From SOJA01 sp964598485 (GTDB lineage Archaea > Thermoproteota > Bathyarchaeia > Bathyarchaeales > Bathycorpusculaceae): a stretch of DNA of 49,142 nt. A model generated the notes under the pieces. That model made no database searches. It saw only the letters and a list, made by a program, of their open reading frames with translations, and had not been told where the DNA came from. A program made the position numbers and the translations under genes. Each line of letters starts with the position of its first letter. The first letter of the stretch is position 1. The stretch spans positions 1-49,142 of the forward strand of contig CAZRCD010000013.1 of assembly GCA_964598485.1 (NCBI GenBank). Reading direction: 5' to 3'. Of the stretch, positions 41,785 through 49,095 are shown piece by piece.

Positions 41785-41906
41785 AAATAAGTGCTTGGAT
41801 TGTCGGCGGTCAAGGGTGCAAGCATGGATTGTCGCCCCACATGCATGGGCACCTCATGCACCCTGGCGACATCGCTTACCCCTAACACCTTTACCGACAC
41901 TTATTT
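41785..41906. ncRNA. Candidate structured RNA
   Basis: Four nested pairings can be seen: AAATAAGTG (41785-41793) with CACTTATTT (41898-41906), TGTCG (41801-41805) with CGACA (41867-41871), AGGGTGCA (41813-41820) with TGCACCCT (41857-41864), and GCCC (41834-41837) with GGGC (41847-41850). TGGATTGTCG also occurs twice (41797 and 41824). No known RNA family was recognised. A TATA-like TTTATCTA lies just upstream. The 60-codon frame across it has no protein-like character. It could instead be an end of a mobile element. Confidence 0.4.
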
Positions 41907-42079
41907 TGTACTGATTATCTTCCTAATATCATCAACGCTCTGCCAAAAGCTAACAAAATCTCCAAAAAACTAACAAGAAACATAGAAAAAAGATGAAAAT
42001 GAGATTCTGGAAACTACTCCGAAAACAAGATCATATTTGACAAAAACTTTTAAAAATCACTGGATCTATTCACATCTTT

Positions 42080-42728
42080 ATGCCACAAAAACCTGAAGAC
42101 GCTGGGATAATTGGCAATGCAATGTTTGAAGCATATAAAGAAGCTGAAAAATTAAACCGTGAAGCAAATGATACCGAAGCCTCATTAACTACTTATATTC
42201 AAAAGAAAATTGGTTATTCCTTCTCCACTTCAATCAAAGAGACAACTTTCATCTATAATGGAAACAATTTAGGCGATAGACTCGACCCAAAATTCTACCA
42301 CCCAGATCATCATAGGCTCCAAAAAAGCATATTTAGTAAGAGGAAGACAAAAACTTGAACAGTTATGTACCTTTCCAGAAAGACCTATAGGAAACCAATT
42401 TGATTCAGAACAAAAATTTCTTTACGTACAGATTTCCTCAATCAATAGGAAAACTGGCGAGATACGAAACCCAAAAAAATTTACATTCAAAAATGCTCCT
42501 CAGAGAGCTACTCAAATCATTCGTGAAGGTGACATTCTGGTGTCTTTAACCAGACCTATTAGAAACGCCATTTCAATAGTGCCTCGTGAGTTGGATGGGC
42601 AAGTATGTTCAAGTGGGTTTGCGATCCTACGATCAAAACCAAATGTTGATTCGTTATATCTGTTTACTCTACTTAGAACAGAGGCGGTTCGTCTGCAGAT
42701 GCAGTATCGAACCCGAGGATCAATGTAG
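42080..42728 (+). pseudogene. hsdS: Type I restriction HsdS-like gene, frameshifted and truncated
   Basis: The first part reads AYKEAEKLNREANDTEASLT and DRLDPKFYHPDHHRLQ, then a frame break at an A6 run (about 42311-42317). The frame resumes with KAYLVRGRQKLEQLCTFPER, FLYVQISSINRKTGEIRNPK, REGDILVSLTRPIRNAISIV and SSGFAILRSKP, an HsdS target-recognition domain, and stops after RTRGSM. About half of a normal HsdS is present. No hsdM or hsdR is nearby. Confidence 0.7.
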
Positions 42729-42756
42729 CTCCTATTTTTGACCCAATTACGTCAGC

Positions 42757-43053
42757 TTATTGTCGAATCACGTTGTGGTCACCTTGTGAAGTCACTGGAC
42801 ACGCTAGTCGTCCCTCTCCTTTGTCGAGATTGTTTTTCCATTGAAGAGGACGTAAATTTGAAATGTCGTCGCCACCGTTAGGGTCAATGTGATCTATCTC
42901 CCATCCGTAACCAACTGGAGAGTCACGATTGCCATGCAAAGATCGGTTAATCCAAGCACCACAATGGTCTTTTCTCCATACGTTAGGATCAATACCCTGT
43001 AAGACTGTTCCCTTTTCCCAAACTTGTTGAATTTTCTGTTCACTCAAACTCAT
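42757..43053 (-). CDS. HNH endonuclease
   Basis: A 98-residue small HNH nuclease with WRKDHCGAWINRSLHGNR, then GYGWEIDHIDPNGGDDISNL and RPLQWKNNLDKGEG. The D-H-I...N...N pattern is complete. Such proteins may act in restriction or be free-standing homing-type nucleases. It converges on the broken HsdS gene. Confidence 0.85.
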   Translation of the reverse strand: MSLSEQKIQQVWEKGTVLQGIDPNVWRKDHCGAWINRSLHGNRDSPVGYGWEIDHIDPNGGDDISNLRPLQWKNNLDKGEGRLACPVTSQGDHNVIRQ

Positions 43054-43188
43054 GTTAATACCTCGTTGTGAAGTTAGTGCAACTTTTATTTAATATTTTG
43101 GAACCGAAAGAGTAATCATGCTTTAAACTGACGAAAGCCATTATAGTTTTTTTTACTATGAGTAACAAATCTCATCAAATCTTACTAA
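43054..43188. other. Intergenic, A/T-rich
   Basis: It contains the leader of the HNH gene. Nothing else is seen. Confidence 0.3.
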
Positions 43189-43419
43189 CAAATCCGTAGA
43201 CAGATAGAAACGACTCTCTTATTTTTCCGCGAAAAATTTGAAGTATTGACAAAGCCCAGTACGCTACCGCAGAGAATTGAAGAAGTCCTCTTGAAGCGAA
43301 AGGAAGTCATCGAAAAAGTTGTTGAACCCACAATAGTGGAACTGCTTGCAATGTTTTCCAAAATCGAAAAGAAATCAAAAGACATAATGAATCTTCTGGC
43401 GAGTGTTCCAGAATCATAG
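43189..43419 (+). pseudogene. Start-less helical gene fragment
   Basis: A frame with no ATG, GTG or good TTG reads RRQIETTLLFFREKFEVLTK, RIEEVLLKRKEVIEKVVEPT and LLAMFSKIEKKSKDIMNLLA, ending in SVPES. It looks like a coiled-coil C-terminus from an unknown protein whose N-terminus is lost. It lies 60 bases left of a junction motif. Confidence 0.35.
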
Positions 43420-43478
43420 CATATGATACTCTCCCAGCGGTGAGCGTGTGGGGTCTTAGTTTAGGAAGAAAGAAACCA

Positions 43479-43490
43479 TTTAGCGCGCGC
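43479..43490 (-). repeat. GCGCGCGCTAAA junction motif, left of gene fragment
   Basis: The reverse complement of 43479-43490 is GCGCGCGCTAAA, as at 4747. With the GCGCGCGC tract at 43713-43721 it brackets the next ORF. Confidence 0.6.
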
Positions 43491-43492
43491 GA

Positions 43493-43723
43493 TTAAGAAT
43501 TTCGCGAAAACAGGTAAACTTTGGTTTGCAGCAGCAAGCTACAAACTTTTATTAGACGTGCAAGCCTTTCCAAGCTAGCTTTCATGAGTTTCTTGCGATA
43601 AAGTTTCTGTTTTCCATAAGGCTCGTGGCTAAAAAAGTATTTCATAAATCGTGGAGCCTTGTTGCGAATAAAAGCGTCTTTTATCCTGGCTACATCTTCA
43701 AGTTTCAGAGTTCGCGCGCGCAA
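43493..43723 (-). CDS. Hypothetical protein or fragment between two GC motifs
   Basis: This 76-residue frame starts with TTG inside a GCGCGCG tract (LRARTLKLEDVARIKDAFIR) and ends three bases before another. It is basic and helical (GKQKLYRKKLMKASLERLAR). No family is recognised. Because both ends coincide with the motif, it may be a captured piece of a larger gene rather than a complete one. Confidence 0.35.
   Translation of the reverse strand: MRARTLKLEDVARIKDAFIRNKAPRFMKYFFSHEPYGKQKLYRKKLMKASLERLARLIKVCSLLLQTKVYLFSRNS
43713..43721. repeat. CGCGCGCGC tract, right of gene fragment
   Basis: A nine-base GC-alternating tract without the TAG/TAA end, bracketing the fragment 43493-43723. Confidence 0.45.
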
Positions 43724-43840
43724 GCATTTTGAGTTATGATCTCGAGTTCATAATATTAATTAATGGTTAGATTCTGACTAAAGATACGAAATGCGCACAA
43801 AAAATAGCAAATCATTTAAGACGAAAAGCAAATAGAATAG

Positions 43841-44338
43841 GTGGGTTTGAGTTCTTTGCTTAAAGATATGGAGTTCTTGGATGTAAGTAATCTACTAGGT
43901 CAAGGGTTTTTCGCCGATAGAGTAGTGAGGGTTTTGAGCAAGACAGGACCAATTGACTCCGGTGATGAAGATGTCTTAAAAAGAGTCAAGACATTCTTAA
44001 AAATAATCCTTCAAGGCCAAGAACAAGTTAGTGCAGAACGACTCAGCCACAATGCTCTTGAGACCATTGGTGCATATCAAAAAGCTCTTGTGATATTTAA
44101 CAAAGTTCTACTACAAGAATCTGAAGAAATGACAGCATCTAGATTCAAGGAACTAATGGATAAAATGGGACATGAGATAGGAGAAATACTAGAGAGTAAA
44201 AGCGTGCTTGCTGAAGCAAAAACAACAAGGGAGTTCTTTAAATATATCCAAAGACAGACAGTGGATGAGACAAGCGAATATCTCGGAAGAAGGGCTGTCC
44301 TGAAATGGCCAAAACCGACTGCGTTCTACAGATTTTGA
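43841..44338 (+). CDS. Helical protein upstream of the zincin (possibly its N-terminus)
   Basis: A 165-residue, largely helical protein (LLGQGFFADRVVRVLSKTGP, SRFKELMDKMGHEIGEILES). It ends LKWPKPTAFYRF at a TTTTGA, and the next gene overlaps it by 34 bases in another frame. If one T were added at 44333-44336 the two would fuse as FYRF-LIHTVKEAG, so this may be the N-terminal part of one roughly 640-residue protein. No family is recognised. Confidence 0.55.
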   Translation: MGLSSLLKDMEFLDVSNLLGQGFFADRVVRVLSKTGPIDSGDEDVLKRVKTFLKIILQGQEQVSAERLSHNALETIGAYQKALVIFNKVLLQESEEMTASRFKELMDKMGHEIGEILESKSVLAEAKTTREFFKYIQRQTVDETSEYLGRRAVLKWPKPTAFYRF

Positions 44339-45756
44339 TTCATACTGTTAAAGAGGCTGGCTATTACAACATTAACAGATTCGAGGAAATCCGGTTCAAA
44401 GATTATCCATTCCCAGCTTCTACTGAATTTATAAAGGCAATGATAAAAATACACAAGGAGCTTCTCAGCAAGTTTGATCTGCTGGAACAAGTCATCTTCA
44501 CCACCAAAAACGAGTTCAAAGAACAGATAATTGAAGTTCAAAGATTTGGTCAAATGTTCAGTGAGTTGCACTCCCTCCTGCAAATTTTGGAAATGGGTGG
44601 GAGACAATATGTTCCTGAGTTTTTTGCTCATCTTATAGGGAACATGCTTAACACTCATAATCCAAAGGCAAAGTTCATCTTTCTCCCTGATTATGAATAC
44701 AATTATGCCTACCTTGAGATAATCACTCCTCTTAAAGTGGCGCTTCGGGATGCTGTATCAGACATCGAAAAATCACTCGAATTCGCTAAGAAACTCACTA
44801 TATTCTGGTTCCCACTCGCTCATAAGGATAACATGCTGCTTAATAGCCTGCTTGGTCACGAATTGGGGCATTTTGTAAACGAAGAAAGACAGATTGTCGA
44901 TAAGCTAATTGCTAAGATCACGATTCCTCCAGCTGAAATCGAAGAGATAGCCGAGGAATGGTTAAAAACAAAACTCAGAGCAGAGAAGAAAGAAATCAAA
45001 ATTGATGACTATTTTGGAGTAGAGACGGCAAGAGCGCAAGTCAAAAAGGATGTTGTTCAAAAGATAAGCGGGCAATTGAAAGAACTCGTTTCTGATGCTG
45101 TAGCATTCTGTATTTTTGGACCTGTATTTTTGATTGCACAAAACAATTACCTAACAAGTCTCTCCAACCTTGAACATAAAGCAAAAGGCTACCCATCGGC
45201 AAGAATGAGACTTGAATTCTTGGTGGATCTATTTTACAGCATGGGATATACTGCAGCACTTGAGGGGGGGAAAAAATCAGAGAACCCCACTCACCAAGAA
45301 ATCTCCAAGAAGTTCGCAGAAGTAGTAGAAGCAATCAAAGGTATAATGAAGAAGCGGGCAATAGTCAACGAAGACAAAGAGGAGGGTCTTGTCTACGCGT
45401 CTATATATCGCTTAAAGAAGGATCTTTGGAATGAGGTTCAAAACGCAGTCAAAGGTCAAGAGTATACTGCAGAGATGTTTGCCAACGAAGTTTTCAAATT
45501 GACTGATATAATTGATTCGTTTGTTCCACCAGCGGAGATCAAACTCGAAAGTCCAGCTGATCCAGTTTCAATCCTAAATGCGGGCATGCTTTATGAGTTG
45601 ACTTCAATGGAAAAAATGCATGAGATGCTGAAGGACAATACCAATGAAGAGCGACTCTCCACCAGACACAAATTGCACAAATTGATAATGAAAGCAGGGG
45701 AACTAAGTCAAATACAAACGATGCTTCAAGCAACAGAAGAAAAAGCTACTGAATGA
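44305..45756 (+). CDS. Zincin-type metallopeptidase
   Basis: A 483-residue soluble protein with the zinc motif SLLGHELGHFVNEERQ at residues 182-197 (His185, Glu186, His189). A helix with KELVSDAVAFCIFGP near residues 259-273 would provide the third ligand (Glu260 or Asp264). The rest is helical with no membrane segment or signal peptide. It does not match a familiar peptidase family closely. It overlaps the upstream ORF, and dCTP deaminase follows 14 bases later, so all three are one operon. Confidence 0.65.
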   Translation: MAKTDCVLQILIHTVKEAGYYNINRFEEIRFKDYPFPASTEFIKAMIKIHKELLSKFDLLEQVIFTTKNEFKEQIIEVQRFGQMFSELHSLLQILEMGGRQYVPEFFAHLIGNMLNTHNPKAKFIFLPDYEYNYAYLEIITPLKVALRDAVSDIEKSLEFAKKLTIFWFPLAHKDNMLLNSLLGHELGHFVNEERQIVDKLIAKITIPPAEIEEIAEEWLKTKLRAEKKEIKIDDYFGVETARAQVKKDVVQKISGQLKELVSDAVAFCIFGPVFLIAQNNYLTSLSNLEHKAKGYPSARMRLEFLVDLFYSMGYTAALEGGKKSENPTHQEISKKFAEVVEAIKGIMKKRAIVNEDKEEGLVYASIYRLKKDLWNEVQNAVKGQEYTAEMFANEVFKLTDIIDSFVPPAEIKLESPADPVSILNAGMLYELTSMEKMHEMLKDNTNEERLSTRHKLHKLIMKAGELSQIQTMLQATEEKATE

Positions 45757-45770
45757 GTTGAATTGCCAAA

Positions 45771-46457
45771 TTGCACGGAACAGAAAACAAGAACGATATG
45801 AAAAATCTGGTGGGTGGAGTGCTAACGAAAGCAGAGGTGTTTCAAAGACTGCAAACTGAAAACAAGAATCAAAAAATATTTTTCACTCCGATGATAAATC
45901 TAGATCAGCAGCTAGGATCACCTGCTTTAGATGTGAGATTAGGAACGCAATTCATAGTTTTTAAGAGGACGAGATATCCTATACTAGATGTATGTGAAGG
46001 AGATCCAAAAGACCTAACATGGAAGATAGGAAGATATCAAGAAAGAGTGTACATACCTTTAGGCCAAAAAATCATTCTTCATCCTCAGCAACTAGTTCTA
46101 GGCTCCACACTAGAATATATTCGACTTCCAAGCGATTTGATGTCTCAATTGATAGGTCGCTCATCATGGGGGAGACTTGGCCTCATAATTAGCGCGGCGA
46201 CCCTAGTTCACCCTTGTTACACAGGAGTGATAACACTTGAGCTTGCCAATGAAGGTGATACACCAGTTGCTCTATATCCTGATATGAGGATAGCACAGCT
46301 AGTGTTCTTCAAACTTACACAGCCTAAAAAGGAAGAAGGTCTCTTTCATACAAAGTATATAGGTTCGGTAGAGCCCTTGTTTAGTCGGCTACATGAGGAT
46401 AAGGATCTTTCAATCATTAGAAGAATAAGAAACGAGTTGCCACGCGGTCATCATTAG
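45771..46457 (+). CDS. dcd: dCTP deaminase / dUTPase-family protein
   Basis: A 228-residue (or 219 from ATG 45798) Dcd-fold protein. The conserved parts are LDVRLGTQFIVFKR, the nucleotide-binding LIGRSSWGRLGLIISAATLV near residue 127 and CYTGVITLELANEGDTPVAL near residue 153, which contains the catalytic Glu. PDMRIAQLVFF closes the fold. It deaminates dCTP to dUTP and may also hydrolyse it. It is the third gene of the zincin operon and converges on a MazG-like gene 5 bases away. Both housekeeping and antiviral dCTP-depletion roles are possible. Confidence 0.85.
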   Translation: MHGTENKNDMKNLVGGVLTKAEVFQRLQTENKNQKIFFTPMINLDQQLGSPALDVRLGTQFIVFKRTRYPILDVCEGDPKDLTWKIGRYQERVYIPLGQKIILHPQQLVLGSTLEYIRLPSDLMSQLIGRSSWGRLGLIISAATLVHPCYTGVITLELANEGDTPVALYPDMRIAQLVFFKLTQPKKEEGLFHTKYIGSVEPLFSRLHEDKDLSIIRRIRNELPRGHH

Positions 46458-46461
46458 TACC

Positions 46462-46809
46462 TCATCTACTTTTCTCACTTTTTTGCCTTTCAATGTTTAT
46501 TCTCATTTTCCTCTTATAGTGGAACGCAATTTCCTGTTCATTTAACCCCAATTTCAGCCAAAGACCCAGCAGGAAATGTAAGATATCCACAGACTCTTCT
46601 TTTAGCTTTTCCAGATCTAATTGTCGGTTCTTGTACCACCACTTTCCAGTTGCAGCCCAGATCTCCATAGCTTCAGAGGCTATTGCAGAAGCAAAGGAGC
46701 TTATGCTGATTCCCTCGATTGGACAATATCTCTCTTGAAAATCTTTTTGGATTCTTAGAAGTTCATCGAGGCAAATCCTTTCGTTCTGCTCTCTTCTTTC
46801 CTTTGACAC
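46462..46809 (-). CDS. MazG/dUTPase-like nucleotide pyrophosphohydrolase
   Basis: A 115-residue all-helical protein with SEAMEIWAATGKWWYKNRQL (E-x-x-E) and LKEESVDILHFLLGLWLKLG (E-x-x-D), the metal motif of MazG and dimeric dUTPases. Placed tail to tail with dCTP deaminase, it could convert the dUTP product to dUMP. It is a single-domain enzyme. Confidence 0.8.
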   Translation of the reverse strand: MSKERREQNERICLDELLRIQKDFQERYCPIEGISISSFASAIASEAMEIWAATGKWWYKNRQLDLEKLKEESVDILHFLLGLWLKLGLNEQEIAFHYKRKMRINIERQKSEKSR

Positions 46810-47131
46810 GAGTTCACCCTTTCTAATCTATTCATTACGTGCTCATTTGTTTTTCCACTCTTCTTTTCAACTTGTGTCAATTCAAACCCTTAAGACCCGA
46901 AGAGTTAATAGAACCCTAGAAAAAGTATAATTAAATTATCGTTAAATAAGTATTTGAAAGTCAGATTCTGAATATCACTTTTACGCGAACCTCTCAAAGC
47001 ACCATTCTTTTTCTACAGATTTTGCTTATCCATCAAAAAAACACCAGACTCGCAACTACGCTCAAAAGTCTCTTAACTATACTTGGTTTGCAGCTTCAAT
47101 TGTGCCTAAGATAATGTTTGCTTGAGCCTTC
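46810..47131. other. Intergenic, no feature recognised
   Basis: A/T-rich DNA with AAAGTATAATTAAATTATCG (46924-46943) as the only promoter-like stretch. No ORF, repeat or RNA was found. Confidence 0.35.
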
Positions 47132-47389
47132 TCAGCTTAACACTGGCTTTTTTTGTACATGTTTATGTCCGCATTCACATTTGAAGCCTATTATGCTTCC
47201 ATTGTGTCTTATTTCGTTCCATTTTCTGGATGTGCAGTGAGTGCTTTGTTTGTGGATTTTCCACAACAGTCTTGCTTCGTTGAGTGTTAGTGGAGCATAA
47301 TGTTTTGCTGATGTGAAATACCAAGCAGCATAGGCTGTGAAGCAAGTCCATATTATCGTAGGCATGAGTATTTCTAACATGTTTTCCAC
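47132..47389 (-). CDS. Small membrane protein with zinc-ribbon-like tail
   Basis: The 85 residues comprise a membrane helix (EILMPTIIWTCFTAYAAWYF) followed by a soluble part with Cys/His residues (THCTSRKWNEIRHNGSIIGF, then KCECGHKHVQ). The last part could bind zinc. It has no known family. ATATCGTATACG upstream is promoter-like. Confidence 0.6.
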   Translation of the reverse strand: MENMLEILMPTIIWTCFTAYAAWYFTSAKHYAPLTLNEARLLWKIHKQSTHCTSRKWNEIRHNGSIIGFKCECGHKHVQKKPVLS

Positions 47390-47506
47390 CCTGTGTATTT
47401 ATGTTCTACACGTATACGATATGTCCTCTTTCAGACATATCCAGATAAGATATATCCTATCCTACGATATAAGCATTACCTCTAATTCCAAATTCGACAA
47501 AAACAA

Positions 47507-47971
47507 CTAAAACTGCTGAAGAACATCCTTCTTCTCAATAATACAACCACAATAGTAACACTTCAACAGAAGCGGATCCCCACCTTCAACATAGAACTTA
47601 GATTTCACAGGCTCATTACTATTGCTTATACACGCCGGATTCGTACACTCGATAATGTTCTCAATGAGCTTCGGAAGCTTAACCCTCTGCTTATCCACAA
47701 CCTTATAATCCCGAATAATGTTAATTGTCGCACGAGGCGCCAGCAAAGCTATCTTATGCACCTCCTGCGGATTTAACTCTCTACCCTCAACCTTCACAAT
47801 ATCTTTCCTCTTGAAAAGCTTACTCGGAACATTAATCGCAATAGTAATCACCTTTTTCTCCCCCCTCGTTATCCCCAAAATCTTCGCCACATCCAACGCA
47901 TGTCCACCCGTGATGTGATCAATAACCGTGCCATTCCTAATCTTAGAAACATACAACACCGTTTCACTCAT
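47507..47971 (-). CDS. pyrI: Aspartate carbamoyltransferase regulatory chain
   Basis: A 154-residue PyrI. The N-terminal allosteric domain (VSKIRNGTVIDHITGGHALD, GEKKVITIAINVPSKLFKRK) is followed by a zinc domain with CTNPACISN and LKCYYCGCII giving C-x4-C and C-x2-C. It binds nucleotides and regulates PyrB in pyrimidine synthesis. ATG 47971 is chosen (GGAGGAAATTGCG upstream); a longer frame starts at 48001. pyrB is not in the window. Confidence 0.93.
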   Translation of the reverse strand: MSETVLYVSKIRNGTVIDHITGGHALDVAKILGITRGEKKVITIAINVPSKLFKRKDIVKVEGRELNPQEVHKIALLAPRATINIIRDYKVVDKQRVKLPKLIENIIECTNPACISNSNEPVKSKFYVEGGDPLLLKCYYCGCIIEKKDVLQQF

Positions 47972-48094
47972 CGCAATTTCCTCCAGAATGCTATTACCCA
48001 AACACAGATAAAAGATTTTAACCTCTACAGTTCTTAAAGCCGTTACAGAGCCCCTCTAATTTTCCAGTCTGACATGGCCTACTTGGCGCCAAAT

Positions 48095-48157
48095 AGATTT
48101 CTATGTTGAAAAAATATAGGGGGTCTATCTTTTTTAGCTTGCGCGGAAAATCTGCAA
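48095..48157 (+). repeat. 63-bp dispersed repeat, copy 2
   Basis: The inverted partner of 31916-31978 (51 of 63 identical, no gaps). It lies upstream of a short ORF, in otherwise gene-poor DNA. Confidence 0.7.
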
Positions 48158-48192
48158 CCATCCTCTTCTATTGTTGAACAAAGAAAATTTCA

Positions 48193-48381
48193 ATGTCAGA
48201 CATTTTTATTAGTCTTTTACACGGTGAACTCTGTGCAGTAGATTTGAACTTAGTTTCCCAAAAAGACGTGTTAGTGTTCCTTAGAAAACTCAAGCAAGGG
48301 ATACCTCGTAAAGAGTTATTTTCGATACAAATGGAGATATCTCCCGCAAACCCCCATTTTTCCGTAGCCTGTCCTTGGTAG
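48193..48381 (+). CDS. Possible short ORF, uncertain
   Basis: The 62 residues (MSDIFISLLHGELCAVDLNL, VLVFLRKLKQGIPRKELFSI) match no family. The end, QMEISPANPHF, resembles a decayed frame near 48822 (VEMETSPAILPFF). It may be a gene fragment. Confidence 0.3.
   Translation: MSDIFISLLHGELCAVDLNLVSQKDVLVFLRKLKQGIPRKELFSIQMEISPANPHFSVACPW
48329..48364 (+). repeat. About 36-bp degenerate repeat, copy A
   Basis: AAATGGAGATATCTCCCGCAA matches AAATGGAGACATCACCCGCAA at 48822 (19 of 21) and a pyrimidine-rich tail continues in both. The two are in the same orientation, 490 bases apart. Confidence 0.5.
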
Positions 48382-48443
48382 AGTTCTGAATGTCTTGCAC
48401 TTCAGTTGACAATGTAGTCGATTCCATTTCGCGCATTAGTTAG

Positions 48444-48662
48444 CTAATCCTTCCACAAGATCAACTTACTTTCCATCACAACAAGCAAAACTAACAGACC
48501 ATCAACAGTCAGGTAGTCGCTTCCCTCAGGGCAATGGACGACTACTTCCAAACACGTTCTAACCATCATGTTCACCCTTTTTGTGTCACAACTCACCCTC
48601 ATCATTAATCCTTCATAATTTGTTGTTGTAGACCCCCTCCCCCTATCAACAACAACACTCAC
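48444..48662 (-). CDS. Possible short ORF, uncertain
   Basis: This 72-residue frame has a beta-like composition (MMVRTCLEVVVHCPEGSDYL, LVLLVVMESKLILWKD). No family and no clear ribosome site are seen. It could be a fragment. Confidence 0.25.
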   Translation of the reverse strand: MSVVVDRGRGSTTTNYEGLMMRVSCDTKRVNMMVRTCLEVVVHCPEGSDYLTVDGLLVLLVVMESKLILWKD

Positions 48663-48821
48663 ACCAGTTCTTGCACAACTCCACGAGAAGCTTTCCGCAT
48701 GAATTTCAAGAATCTTACTCTTAAAGAAGACAGTAAGAAAGGGTCTTTCGAAGACGAAAATAACCTTGCAACCATTATGCCATAAATCTCTGGATCATGT
48801 CAAGAATCTCATCACAAGTTG

Positions 48822-48859
48822 AAATGGAGACATCACCCGCAATTCTCCCCTTTTTTCCT
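48822..48859 (+). repeat. About 36-bp degenerate repeat, copy B
   Basis: The partner of 48329-48364. It lies in a frame without a good start (METSPAILPFFP), so it is probably a decayed copy. Confidence 0.5.
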
Positions 48860-48914
48860 TATCGGTTGAGATCCTTTCTCTTCTCAAAGTTTTTAAATTA
48901 ATCTGAATATTCAG

Positions 48915-49088
48915 ATGATGTCGACAAATCTGAACAAGGGATTTGAGTTGGTCACTAGAAGTGATTTGAAGAGTATATTTTGTCTGTTTCTCCTTCTTGT
49001 TCTCGTCTACTTGGTTTGGTATATGCGGTATCCACAGTGGCAATGGTTCGAGTTTGTGGAGCCGCTATTTTTGATGCTAATCGTCTAG
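48915..49088 (+). CDS. Small membrane protein, possibly truncated by the GC motif
   Basis: This 57-residue frame (MMSTNLNKGFELVTRSDLKS, CLFLLLVLVYLVWYMRYPQW, then a second hydrophobic stretch LFLMLIV) ends with the TAG inside CTAGCGCGCTG. AGTTTTTAAATTAATC upstream is promoter-like. The opposite strand is open too, but is the polar mirror of the hydrophobic frame. Its stop lies within the junction motif, so the natural C-terminus may be lost. Confidence 0.4.
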   Translation: MMSTNLNKGFELVTRSDLKSIFCLFLLLVLVYLVWYMRYPQWQWFEFVEPLFLMLIV

Positions 49089-49095
49089 CGCGCTG
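49085..49095 (-). repeat. CAGCGCGCTAG junction motif
   Basis: The reverse complement of CTAGCGCGCTG. It provides the stop codon of the small membrane ORF at 48915. Confidence 0.55.

Noticed and set aside
41791..41973. A 60-codon frame over the candidate RNA
   Set aside because: There is no ribosome site or protein-like pattern, and the DNA is better explained by base-paired helices.
43185..43385. A reverse-strand Ser-rich frame of 66 codons
   Set aside because: It is antisense to a more protein-like helical frame and has no ribosome site.
48795..49043. A reverse-strand polar frame of 82 codons, faintly like a homing endonuclease
   Set aside because: It mirrors the hydrophobic forward frame at 48915, lacks a recognisable LAGLIDADG motif and starts without a good ribosome site.
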